Part shown: positions 27,536 to 38,434 of the stretch, in pieces
How the letters are laid out: each line of letters begins with the position of its first letter
Position numbering within the stretch: position 1 is the stretch's first letter
Source of the DNA: Cryptomeria japonica
Taxonomy: Eukaryota > Streptophyta > Pinopsida > Cupressales > Cupressaceae
Assembly: GCF_030272615.1 (NCBI RefSeq)
Contig: NC_081414.1
Location: 766,914,653 to 766,978,652, forward strand
Length of the DNA stretch: 64,000 nt
Direction: 5' to 3'
The notes under the pieces: generated by a model
Databases searched by the model: none
The model's input: the letters and a program-made list of their open reading frames with translations, nothing else
What the model was told of the DNA's origin: nothing
Translations under genes and position numbers: made by a program

Positions 27536-27659
27536 AATATATACAAGTAATTTATACTTTGAACCCTTAATCCACCTCCCTTTTAAAATTTGTGATGTAT
27601 ATTTTATATAGCATTTTAAATCATGCATCCCAATTATAAAATCTAATCTAGTAATTTTG

Positions 27660-28740
27660 TTTCAGGTCTACGACAAGTAGAAGGCCTCAATGAAAACTAA
27701 GTTATTTGTGCATAATTTATGTTTCATTTTGAATAATTACAAGTAGGCTAAAGTTTTGTACCCTTAAGGAAAATCCCTTTTAAGAGTAGTGATGTATTCT
27801 TTATGTTGTATTTTAAATTGAATGCATCCTCATTATAAAAACTAATTAGATGTATATATTTTTTCCGGGTCTCTTAGAGTAGACTTTGCCTCAATGACTA
27901 CTATTGTTTGTGCATACTTTATGTTGTATTTTGAGAGATATATCCTTATTATTATAATTTAAATAGACTTTATTTTATTTTATTTCATGTCTTCCACATG
28001 TACATGGCATCAATGAATACTATTATTTGTGCATTTACAAATATGTTTAAGGTGAAATTTTTAAACTTTACTTGGGTAAAGTAATACTCTTGCACTTGAA
28101 TGTTGAATTATGATTATGTATTTTATACTTGCTATGTTTTTTTTGGCAGGTCCCTTAGGAGATGAAGTCAAATATTTTAGATAGGTTTGTTTGATTACAC
28201 TTTGTGTAATATACATAAACGAGAGACTATTGGTCAAATTTATGAATGAGATAATTATGTTTTAATCAAGTTCTATTCAATATTTTATATATTCTATGGG
28301 GTAAATTTAATTTCATACATAGCACACCGGTTCTACTTGTTGGACCCCACCATACCACCTACTTTGTTCCTTACACTTTGCTCTTATCATCATTGTTATT
28401 GAAATGGTAATTATATATTTAAACCTATGTTTTGATACTTTTCTCTTATCATCATTATTACTGTAATGGTAATTATATATTTGATTATATATTTTGCATA
28501 TCTATGATGATTAATACTTTTTTATTTTAGTTTAAAATATGTTATAATTATACGATATGTTTTGATACTTTGGTCTTATTATCATTGTTAGTTCATGATG
28601 TATACCTTTATTTTATCTAATCACAAGTTATTTAAATAAAATTTCATATACAAAATTTCAAGTCCACATAATCCATATAAAGTTATTTAAGCACAAGTTC
28701 GATAAATAAAATTTAAAGTCCACATAATCCATATATATCT
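27660..28740 (+). repeat. degenerate short tandem repeats behind the transposase-like gene
   Basis: Two kinds of repeat. Near 27662, 27868 and 27990 a block of the form GTCT...GTAGA/ACATG...CATCAATGA...TTATTTGTGCAT recurs two to three times. From 28375 to 28600 an approximately 60-120-bp unit with CTCTTATCATCATT and GGTAATTATATATTT recurs, and AGTCCACATAATCCATATA is repeated at about 28660 and 28710. The sequence is AT-rich with no gene. The first type may be duplicated copies of a small terminal exon, since TTTCAG precedes the first one. Confidence 0.5.
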
Positions 28741-28992
28741 GGATGGTAACATGATGAACTCCACATAATATCTAATGTGCATATATATATATATGTAGTC
28801 CAAAAAATATATATGATCTAATCCTATTATGAAACTATCCATATATATAAAGTATGTGCATGTCCAAGAAAATATGTACAATGTTAAAAAATAAATACAT
28901 GTGTAAACAAATGTGTACAAAGTCCATAAAAAAGTACATATCATATAAATTAGTACATGTACATCGTATCATAGCCAAATAAATAGTAAAAT

Positions 28993-30816
28993 CTAAGTGC
29001 TATCATCAATAACATCTCGTGGTCTCTTCTCCTCGGGACATGAACCAGATCGACCCGTCTCATGCTGTACAAGGAAAAAATAATATTAAAATACTTAATT
29101 ATCTATTAAAAGATAATTATTTATCAAATACAGTCGGAATTCATAAATTAAGTTACAAACTTATCGTATGCGTGTGCACATCAACTCTAGTAACTTGTTC
29201 TGCATGTATTATATGCTCAGGAGTTGTGCCATCCTATATACAAGATAAGAAACATGATATAACGAACATGAGCACATACAAATGTGTTTATTTCTTTATT
29301 AAAAAAAATAAACATTTATAATTTGATTAAATAATCATATAATAAAATATCATACATAAGGTTGCTCATCTCCTCTAGCAGTATCTTGTGCACCTTGACA
29401 TGTATGTACATTGAAATCAACACCGAATGTAGTGCTAGCTAAGTCCTATACAAGGTAAAATTCAAAGTGTCCAACTAAATGTCAAATTAAGAGTCAAAAT
29501 AAGGTCAAATTAAGTATTACATATTAAGACCTCAAAGAATGTCGATGGATGTTCAATTTGGCTCTGATAAAAATGATGAGGATAACCTATCCTGATAGTA
29601 GTATCCACCTACAAACATGCATTTAATGAAATCATATTCATTGAACATATATATGTGTATTAAATAATTTCAAGTTAACTTGCAATGTTGTAAGAACATA
29701 TTTAGTTTTAGAATTCTAAGATACATACAATAGATGGTGTCGCAGTTCTCACACCCTCTTCTCAATGTGATGTAGAGGGTCCCTCATGACCTGAAGCCTG
29801 GAGAAAGAAGCATTCAATGTATCAACATGAAAATTTATATAGTATACGATGATAACATATTAACTTAAAAAGCTAGTACAATGTCTAGATAGAAATTGAT
29901 ACTATACCCCAAAAGGTGTGCCAAGTTGTGTAGGAGTAGATGCAATATTGACTCGAACGTTTGGTGTAGTCCTTATCTACATAAACCAAATTTATTTAAT
30001 GAAGTATTAGATTGTATTAAAAAAAGGCATGCACTTAATTTATATATTGACATGTACATGTATATATAGCTATACCTGCTCAAGATGATCATCAAAGCAA
30101 ACAAAATCCATATATGATGTCATCATAGTATCATCTGCTGCATCATGCTTAGCTGCAACTGAAGTGGATCCTAGATCAGCAGTAGGACCTACACATATTT
30201 GATGACAACTCATACACATATGTGGCATCGATCGAGGAGCGGATGCGATGTGTGCAACTTGCTCACTCAGGTTACTTGTGAGGGAAGTCAAAGCATCTAA
30301 TGTCGAAATGAATGAAGCATTCTGCACATCTACATGAATCGATGGAGAAATAGGTGGAACCATGGGTGGATCTGGTAGGGAATTATTAGTGTATTCCCCT
30401 AATCTATGCTATGTCATTCCACCTCCAACACCCAGGAATGACTTAATATCAAAATAATTGTGTTTTTTGTGCAATACAAACTCACAGTATAATTTCTTAA
30501 AAAATTATAAAGGGACCTCATAATTACGCAACTCTTGTCACCGTCTATGAAATTTATGTAATTGAGAATCAACTGATCTAACTAACTAGACAACAGTTTG
30601 CATTGATTTTGTAAACTCTAGAAGATGGGGGGCGGTGATTGGCTCATTTTGGATTGAAGTAATATTTTGTTCAAAATATTATAGGTTTTCATTAATTCTT
30701 TCTCTTAAATGAATTTCATCTAATCTAGGGGGTGGAGGTGGAGGGGGTTGCAGTGGGGGATTTTCACCTAACAATTCATCTATGTCAAACACATCTATCA
30801 TAACAAAGAGCTCCTG
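28993..30816 (-). pseudogene. multi-exon gene of short phase-0 exons, decayed
   Basis: Read on the minus strand. A long exon from about 30814 to 30076 (proline-rich PPLQPPPPPPP, then a helical stretch, then a Ser/Thr/His-rich tail) is followed by exons at 29976-29908, 29797-29729, 29608-29531, 29445-29356, 29233-29165 and 29064-28993. Their lengths are 69, 69, 78, 90, 69 and 72 bp. All are multiples of three and all are joined in phase 0. Acceptors are AG; donors are GT except after the 29233 exon, where ATAAGT stands in place of GTAAGT. The last exon ends in RPRDVIDDST and a TAG. Six in-frame stops (five in the long exon, one TGA in the 29797 exon) are each one C-to-T or G-to-A change from a sense codon. 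I do not recognise the protein. Confidence 0.55.
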
Positions 30817-30819
30817 CAT

Positions 30820-31352
30820 ATATAAAGATATACATGAATTATATGCAACTCTATGTCAAAGAAAAATCTATTTTAGTTTTTAAAAAATCATTTATAAATA
30901 GTAACATTTCTATGTTATTGAATGTGATACACATGAAATATAATATAATATTAAACTTAAAAACATATACATGTACATACTATTGAGTCTTTAAATATAA
31001 AATTTGTGCACAAAACTTAATAAAAACTTTCATTGAAACTTCATAAATCTATTATCTATTCAATTTAATGCATTCATTTCTTGTAAAATGCATCAACTAT
31101 TAAAATCAATATAAAATATTCCATACATGAACTTGTAAAAAAACTAAAATAAGATCAACATATATAAAGTAATATATAATAAATAATTAGTCACAATTTT
31201 GGTAAACATGTTGAATTAGTTCTTTGTGTTGGAATAGTACTAATATATTATATGGTAACCTCTCTAAGTGGTCATTTACTAAGTAAACATGTTGAATTAG
31301 TACTTCAATGTTGGCAATGAATTAGATGATGAAGTTGGCGATTCGAGAAAAT
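30820..31352. other. AT-rich spacer, no gene seen
   Basis: Very AT-rich, no open frames of note. It would be the 5' flank of the minus-strand pseudogene, and it leads into palindromic satellite family 2. Confidence 0.4.
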
Positions 31353-32026
31353 CATGTCATGTCATGGCTTAATAGGTCCTATTATGGACCTATTATACTA
31401 TTATGCAATGTCATGGCATAATAGGACTTATTATGCCATCATGGCATAATAGGTCCTATTATGCCATGCCATGATATAGTAGGTCCTATTATGCCATGAC
31501 ATGGCATAATAGGTCTAGTCCTATCATACCATGACATGGCATAATAGGACCTTTTTGCCATGACATGGCATAAATTGTCCTATTGTGCCATTTCATGGCA
31601 TAATAGGACCTATTATGGCATGTCATGGCATAATAGGACCTATTATGGCATGCCATGGAATAATAGGTCCGATTATGCCATGATGGCATAATAGGTCCTA
31701 TTACGCCATGACACGATATAATAGGACCAACAATGGACCTATTGTGCAATGTCATGGCGTAATAGGACATATTATGCCATCATGGCATAATGTGTCCTAT
31801 TATGCAATGACATTGAATAATGTGTCCTATTATGCTCCATAATTTGTCCTATCGTACCATGACATGACATAATAGGACCATAATAGGACCTTTATGACAT
31901 GACATGAAATAAACAGTCCTATTGTTCCATTTCATGGCATAATAGGACCTATTATGGCATGTCATGGCATAATAGGACCTATTATGGCATGTCATGGCAT
32001 AATAGGACCTACTATGCCATAATCAT
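31353..32026. repeat. palindromic satellite family 2, block 1
   Basis: Dense copies of a roughly 30-nt near-palindrome built from CATGGCATAATAGG and CCTATTATGCCATG. Each unit can pair with itself and with neighbours in either orientation. Variants differ by point changes and by short deletions at the centre. Translation in any frame gives repetitive peptides, so open frames here are not genes. Confidence 0.9.
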
Positions 32027-33029
32027 CCCTTAACCTAGCTACTTGTTCCTTATCATCCTTGTCATTTGAATAATCCACCTTCTAAAAATTGTCATCCTTG
32101 CTTCTTTTTTGAGTTGTCAAACTTCTCTTCATCTAACACTTATTCAAGTTATGCTTAATTCTCTAGCTCTATTGATTCTTTCATATATTTTTTAAGACAA
32201 ACTTTCATCCATACTCCCACCTTATTTCTCTTTCCTTGATTCCTTCTAAATATTTTCACTTGATAACTTGCTAAATATTTCCCATCAAAGTTTGAGAATT
32301 AGAATTTCCTTCGAAATGGTACTAGGAATGAATCAAGCCTAAACTTTGATATCTAAAATTTGAAGAGTAATGTTCATTACTGAAGGTTATACATTTCGAT
32401 TTCCCCCTTCTAAAATCAATTTTTAGTTACCCCAATGTCCAGTAGCCCAAATTATGGTTTTAATAATGGATTTTGTCTAATCCATGAAATTTAAAACATC
32501 TCGCCTATTTTTTGACTTCCCATAACCTACTAGAATATCCCAAAAGACCACATGGTCACCTAAAAATGATCCAAGGCACTAGAAAGGTACCAATAAATAA
32601 TAGTGGTAACTTTTGTATTGCCTAATGAGGATTAAGAACAATTTTGGTACATATGTGATTTAAGGAATTGGAATGGTGGCTTGCTAGAAGTGGTTAAAGT
32701 TTTTCGTTTATTGGTTGAAAGGCCCAATACCTAAAAAAATAATTACTCGAAACATTTAACCCAAGTCTCACAAATTCAATATTGAAAGATTCAAAGTCCA
32801 TTTGAAATTTACTATAGTGGATCAAATCTTACTACAAGTAAAGTCTCTTGACGTCTCAATAGTTTTCACTATGGATTTCATGAATTCGTTGACTATCTTG
32901 CATGTAGATGGTGATGTGATTGGTGAGAAAAATAACATATCTTAATGGAAAGATCTTGATAGTTCTAGTATGGTTTTTGATGTCAGGAGTACATTTTTGA
33001 GACAACATGGTGCGACATGCAACATTTTT
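32027..33029. other. unique spacer between satellite blocks
   Basis: About 1 kb of AT-rich unique-looking sequence with no gene recognised. It interrupts satellite family 2. Confidence 0.4.
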
Positions 33030-33632
33030 TATAATGGCATAATAGGTGCTATTATGCCATGTCATGGTATGCTAGGACCAATCGTATATATAAGATCCAA
33101 CACCAGTATCAGTAGTAGATACAATGGCTTAGCTTGAACCCGTAGTAGTAGATTATGTTCATTAAGCATGACCTTTATGCCATGACATGGCATAAATGGT
33201 CCTATTGTGCCATTTCATGGCATAATAGGACCTATTATGGCATGTCATGGCATAATAGGAACTACTATGACATGATGGCATAATAGGTCCTATTATGACA
33301 TGATGGCATAATAGGTCCTATTATGCCATGTCACGGTATGATAGGACCAACTATGGACCTATTATGTAATGCCATGGCATAATAGGACATATTATGCCAT
33401 CATGACATAATGTGTCCTATTACATGGCATAATAGGTCCATAGTTGGTCCTATCATACCATGACATGGCATAATAGGAACATAATTTTCCATCATGGCAT
33501 AATGTGTCCTATTATGCCATGACATGCCTTAATATGACATGATGGTATAGTATGTCCTATTATGTCATCACATGCCATAATAGGTCCATAATTGGTCCTA
33601 TTATGTCATGTCATGGAATAATAAGAAAATAG
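33030..33632. repeat. palindromic satellite family 2, block 2
   Basis: The same near-palindromic unit as 31353-32026, interrupted at about 33080-33170 by unrelated sequence. More degenerate than block 1. Confidence 0.85.
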
Positions 33633-34189
33633 TTATCAAATCTATAATAGTTTGCCTATGTCAATGACTAATTCTCAATGAATATTCTTGTTTTGAAGGT
33701 CTTATTAATAAATTAGATATATTATACAGGAGGAGAGAATAAAATCCCTCTAATATTGGTGTATAAACTACGAAGCCTTTGATTTACCATATGGAATATC
33801 TAAGTAGGGTCATCATGAATGAGGACCCTTGAGGTTTACATTTAGAGCTGTGGATGACCTTGACCTTGGTATCCCACCACTTCCATGTGTACGAATATAT
33901 GTGTTAATGTTGAGTTCACACCATTAGGGTGAATGAAGTTACAATGTTAGGACTTTTAAGATAGAGGAAGAGTACGTGGTCAAACAAGTTGGTAATCATT
34001 ATAAAGTGAAAGAAAAAAGGAAAAAAACTATTGAGATTGAGACATAAACTTTATTGATAACTCATAAACTAGCATCTCTTTCATAATCTTTAATAGAAAT
34101 GATTACGCATACGTTAGTTAACAAAATCTATGCTCAATAGCATATACTTCATTTTCTTTATTCGGCACATTTGAGAGGTCATAGTTTGA
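33633..34189. other. unique spacer, no gene seen
   Basis: AT-rich sequence between satellite blocks 2 and 3, without recognisable features. Confidence 0.4.
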
Positions 34190-34325
34190 CTTTATTATGC
34201 CATATCATGGTATAATAGGACATATTATGCCATGATGACATGATATGTCTTATTATGTCATGACATGCCATAATAAGTCCTATTATGCCAGGATCTATTA
34301 TGCCATGACACATGCCATGATATTT
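34190..34325. repeat. palindromic satellite family 2, block 3
   Basis: A short run of the same TTATGCCAT/ATGGTATAATAGG units, running straight into a GGTTT-rich tract. Confidence 0.8.
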
Positions 34326-34530
34326 CGTTTTGGTTTGGTTTCGATTTGGTTTTCCATTTAGTTTCGGTTTGGTTTTGATTTCCATTTAGGTTTGGTTTTG
34401 TTTCGATTTGGCTTTGGTTTTGATGTTTGTGAGATATCTTGTATCTTGTAAATTTGATATTTTGTTTTGTTAACTATCTAGATTTGGTTTTGATTTGTAA
34501 ATTTGTTGATTTTGGTTTAGGGTTTAGGGT
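34326..34530 (+). repeat. GGTTTGGTTTTGATTT-rich tract with two telomere-type units
   Basis: About 200 bp of degenerate GGTTTNGTTTCGATTT repeats. At 34516-34529 it contains two exact copies of the plant telomere unit TTTAGGG. Two units in a T/G-rich context are easily produced by chance, so an interstitial telomere is not claimed. Confidence 0.7.
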
Positions 34531-34840
34531 TAACTGTTGAAGAATATTTCAGATCAAAATTAAGAATTTACAAATGTAAAAACAAATTTACTTATAGGCT
34601 ACTTTAAAAAAAAACTAAAAAAATACCAAAAAAACTTAAATAATACTCAAAAAATAGGAAAAATATACAAGAAAATTAAAAAATGTGAAAATGGATGATC
34701 AAATGTGTACCTGGGATAGTGGTGGAGGCTTGAAATGGATTCCATAGCACAGGGACCCATTTTTTATCTCCTTTTCTCACTACAATTGTAGGTAAAAATG
34801 ATAAAATACACTCGAGAAAAATGGGTAAAATCGGATTTGA

Positions 34841-34879
34841 AAATGGGGGCCCGTTTCGTTTTCAAGCGGGCCCCCATTT
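34841..34879. repeat. GC-rich perfect hairpin
   Basis: AAATGGGGGCCCG (34841-34853) and its exact complement CGGGCCCCCATTT (34867-34879) enclose a 13-nt loop. A further copy of the arm, with changes, lies at about 34888-34903. It stands out in an AT-rich region and lies about 150 bp before the left edge of duplication copy B. Confidence 0.8.
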
Positions 34880-36033
34880 GAGAACAAAATGGGAGCCCAT
34901 TTTGTTTCTCCTCAGGCCCCCGTTACTTTTTGCCTCGGGGGTCCAAAGAAAAAATGGGTCTCGTTTCTAAGAGTGCGTTTTCCAATGCACAAACTTCCGT
35001 CAATTTGTGACCCATTACCTTGCACTTACCCTCATACTCTTCATTAAATTAATCTTCAACATTATGCACATCCTCTCTATACTAAAATGAATATTTTGTA
35101 ATAAACATATAAATAACACTCTACTAAATGTAGCATTTTCTTAATATTCTATCTACAAGGGTCTCAATAAAATACACCATGGATTGCTTGTAGTCTCTTT
35201 CCCATTCAAGATAACTAACAAAAAATTTAAATGTAGGGACACACTATGCTTTAGTACCTTTTTCCTCTAGTAGCCCTGGGAGTAGATATCCCACTATTTG
35301 ATTATATTTGAACATCTTTATTGTTATCAAGCATAGGATGCTCAAATGTGAAAGTACATTTATTACTTATATATCTATGTTTCCTCCTATAAGTTTCTCC
35401 AACCAATTTCTTATTTTCATTAATATTCTATAATAAACATCTTTCTACTATTTCATAGTTTTCAATTATAACTAGATTTCTTTAACAATACAATCACAAT
35501 CTTTTAAAGGAAAAAAATAGAAGAACAATCAAGAAATTGGATTTATCAATCACCATTCTTTAGTAGAGCTAAAACTTACATGAAAATGATAAAATATATT
35601 TTGACTATATTTTCCTTAAGATAATCACCAACTTATTGAATATTTTTTGTATGTTAACCCTTAACACTAAGGTTTTTTATCAAAATTTGAATATACTGAA
35701 TACATTATTGCACTTGGAAGACACATATATTATATTCAATGATTAAGAAATGATAACCAAAAATCATATTTTAGCCCCTTTTATACTTTAAGCCCTACCA
35801 CAATTCAGAGGTGCTCCAACATATATTTTGAAGGATAAATAAATCAAATATTGAAGTGAATTCCTATAATGTTTCAATTTATTCTTTTAATATTCTTGGA
35901 AGATTTTATTGATGACTACCTCTTTCAATTTTCAAATCTATTCTTTAAGCAACTAAAGATAGGTTTTGGCCACTAACTCCTTGAGACATTTTTATGAAAA
36001 TATCTTATGAAAAATCATTAGACTGGTAAAATG

Positions 36034-36819
36034 TGTAGACACCTAAAATTATCCTAGCCCAATTAAATAAATATTTTTTATTTATTTAATTATTCTATTT
36101 TTCTTCTATTAATTAAAATATATTTATTTTTAAATAATTAATTCATTAATCCTTTTCTTTCTTAATTTAAATATATATTTTTATCTATTTAATTTCCCCT
36201 TTCTACTAAATAAAATAAATATTTTATTTATTTAATATATGTGGCCTTTTCTCTATTAATTAAATAAATTTTTTAATTTATTTCATTAATTCATTTAGCT
36301 TTTTTCTCTTTCCATTATCCAAATGACAAGTGCCCCCCCTTTCCTAATCCATCTTAACCATATCCATTATTATATTATTTCTTCTACCTACTCTCTTTAA
36401 TCTTAGCAGACCATCTTTATCTCACTGCTTAATTATATCCCTCTTTTTTTAGTTTGTTCTCTATAAAAGAGGCTTCCTCTCCTCATTTTCAAATCTAGTC
36501 TTGGAGCTAATTACACTCTGTTGAAATCCTAGCTTGTACATCACAATCAAGTTTACAACATCAAAACCACAACCATTCTTCATTAAGCTCTTGTGCAAGC
36601 ATAAAAATCTAATAGCAACCCATCAATACAAGATAAATGTGTATAGGAGAACAATGAAGATCAAACACATTTGAATGTGTGAAGGTATCATTTGGTTTAT
36701 TTTATGATTTTGCATGTTTGATGGTTCTTCATTAATTTTTTGTTGAATTTAATTGTAGATGTAGGGTTTAGTGGTTAGAGCTATAGGGTTTACAATAGGG
36801 TCACAATTTAGCATAGACA
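36034..36819 (+). mobile_element. solo LTR, 786 bp, in duplication copy B
   Basis: Defined by comparison with the empty site in copy A (near 9344). The insert begins TGTAGACACC and ends CATAGACA, so it has TG...CA ends. It is flanked by AAATG (36029-36033) and AAATT (36820-36824), a 5-bp target-site duplication with one change. Inside are an AT-rich upstream part, a TATAAAA box at 36472-36478 and no coding sequence. These are the marks of a solo LTR in plus orientation. It resembles the minus-oriented element at 40488-42132 in its opening bases and AT-rich palindromic upstream part. Confidence 0.85.
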
Positions 36820-38308
36820 AAATTTATTATGAAACAATCCTCTAATATTTTAAAATGGATAGTATTTCAATAGACTTAACAAAATTTCATACTGCAACTA
36901 ATGATTTGGAAATGAAACTATAAATAGACAAAAGGTTATTATTATGTCTTTTTAATCTTCTGGAAATGGTTGGATTTCAGAGTTGTCGAGTGCCTAATTC
37001 AAATGCAAATGACACACTACTAGGAATTTGAACCCTATCGCCCTAATTCTTATGGAGATTAAACCCTCAAATGACACCCCTTCCGAATAATATACCTCTA
37101 CTTAATGATTCTAAATTAGCTTAAGAATTTCACATGTTAAGTCTACAATATTTTTTTCTTTGGCATAATATTGCACAAAAACAAAATAGCTTTATAGCAC
37201 TTCTTCTTGAACTTGAAATAACTTAAATTAACATAAAGAAAAATAATTATGAATTCAAGAATTCCTTGAACTTTATTAAAATCTTAAATAATAAAGAAGA
37301 TAAAATACATTGCACGAAGAAATCTATATTTATTTTCTTTATGGATATTTACACTGGTTTTACAAAAAAATTGGATGGAGTAAAATATCTTCATTAAAGT
37401 TATTTAAATAGGTTACAATGTATTTTATAGTCTTACTTATCCCCTATAATGGATATCAAAATCTATCACATAGATCTAGAATTATGACATGAAAAGTTTA
37501 ACGTCAATAAACAGTAATATCCATTTCCATTTGACAAATTATTTAAAATCAAATAGATTATTTCAATTTGACGAATTAAATAAAATCAATTAGATTATTT
37601 TTTACATCTTCAAATTCAAATCCAAAAGTTTTCTGTCAACTGCCAACGGCAGCCTGCTGGTGTGGATGGTAAAGGATCTGAAAGAGGACAAGTTTCAGTC
37701 TACGTTGCCAATTTGGTTTAATTTACATAGAAATGTAATTCTGAGAGTCCCATAAACGTAATTGAGGTTATTGTGTGAATTTATATTTGGATCTAATTTT
37801 CAAGACAAGGAAGAAGGAAAAAAGATAAGAAAAAATAATAGAATTAATTAGAAGAAGCAATAGAATTGGTTGGCAGACCAGGTGACATAAAATGTAGGAG
37901 TAAATGAGGTTGCTTTTAAGACAGAGTAGAGGCTTGAATTAAGTGAGTAAGACTTTATTTTGATCAGTCTGGACTGAATGGATGTGAACCTGCCCACTAA
38001 CAAAAATATGAGCAGCAGTTGGTACACCAACACAGATTTAGGTACAGGGATTTGTGAGAGAAGAAGCTTGTGTTGAATGGGCTCATGGTTTACTTGGTTG
38101 TCACTCTACAAATAAGATAATGAGTACAATGCCAAGCCCTGCCTTATCTCCATAACTAACAAATAAAGCAAGCAAAAGAAGTCAGGAAAAGGAAATAAAC
38201 CAAGACAGTTGCTAACCATAAATTTCATATCGATTTGAAATTGCGTTAAAATATTAGCTTTGCATACCAAACGCGAAAGGACCTGTCAACTTATTTAATC
38301 CTTGTATC

Positions 38309-38316
38309 TATATATA
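38309..38316 (+). promoter_or_regulatory. TATA box of laccase B
   Basis: TATATATA lies 119 bp before the ATG at 38435, with the same GAGA-rich leader as laccase A. The upstream 600 bp are almost identical to copy A apart from small indels, such as a roughly 14-bp deletion near 37993. Confidence 0.6.
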
Positions 38317-38434
38317 CAGAGAGAGGGAGAGACACTCTCACATCTCGGGCCAGTAACAATTTGGGAAATGACTATTTAGCCAGTTCTAAGTTGAGATCAG
38401 ACTCTGAAAGCGGAACTATTGTGTGATTTTGGCA

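Noticed and set aside
31353-34325. CRISPR-like array of palindromic repeats
   Set aside because: Units are contiguous or overlap, without unique spacers of constant size, and the genome is eukaryotic.
34516-34529. Interstitial telomere (TTTAGGG)
   Set aside because: Only two units, in a T/G-rich degenerate repeat where the motif can arise by chance.
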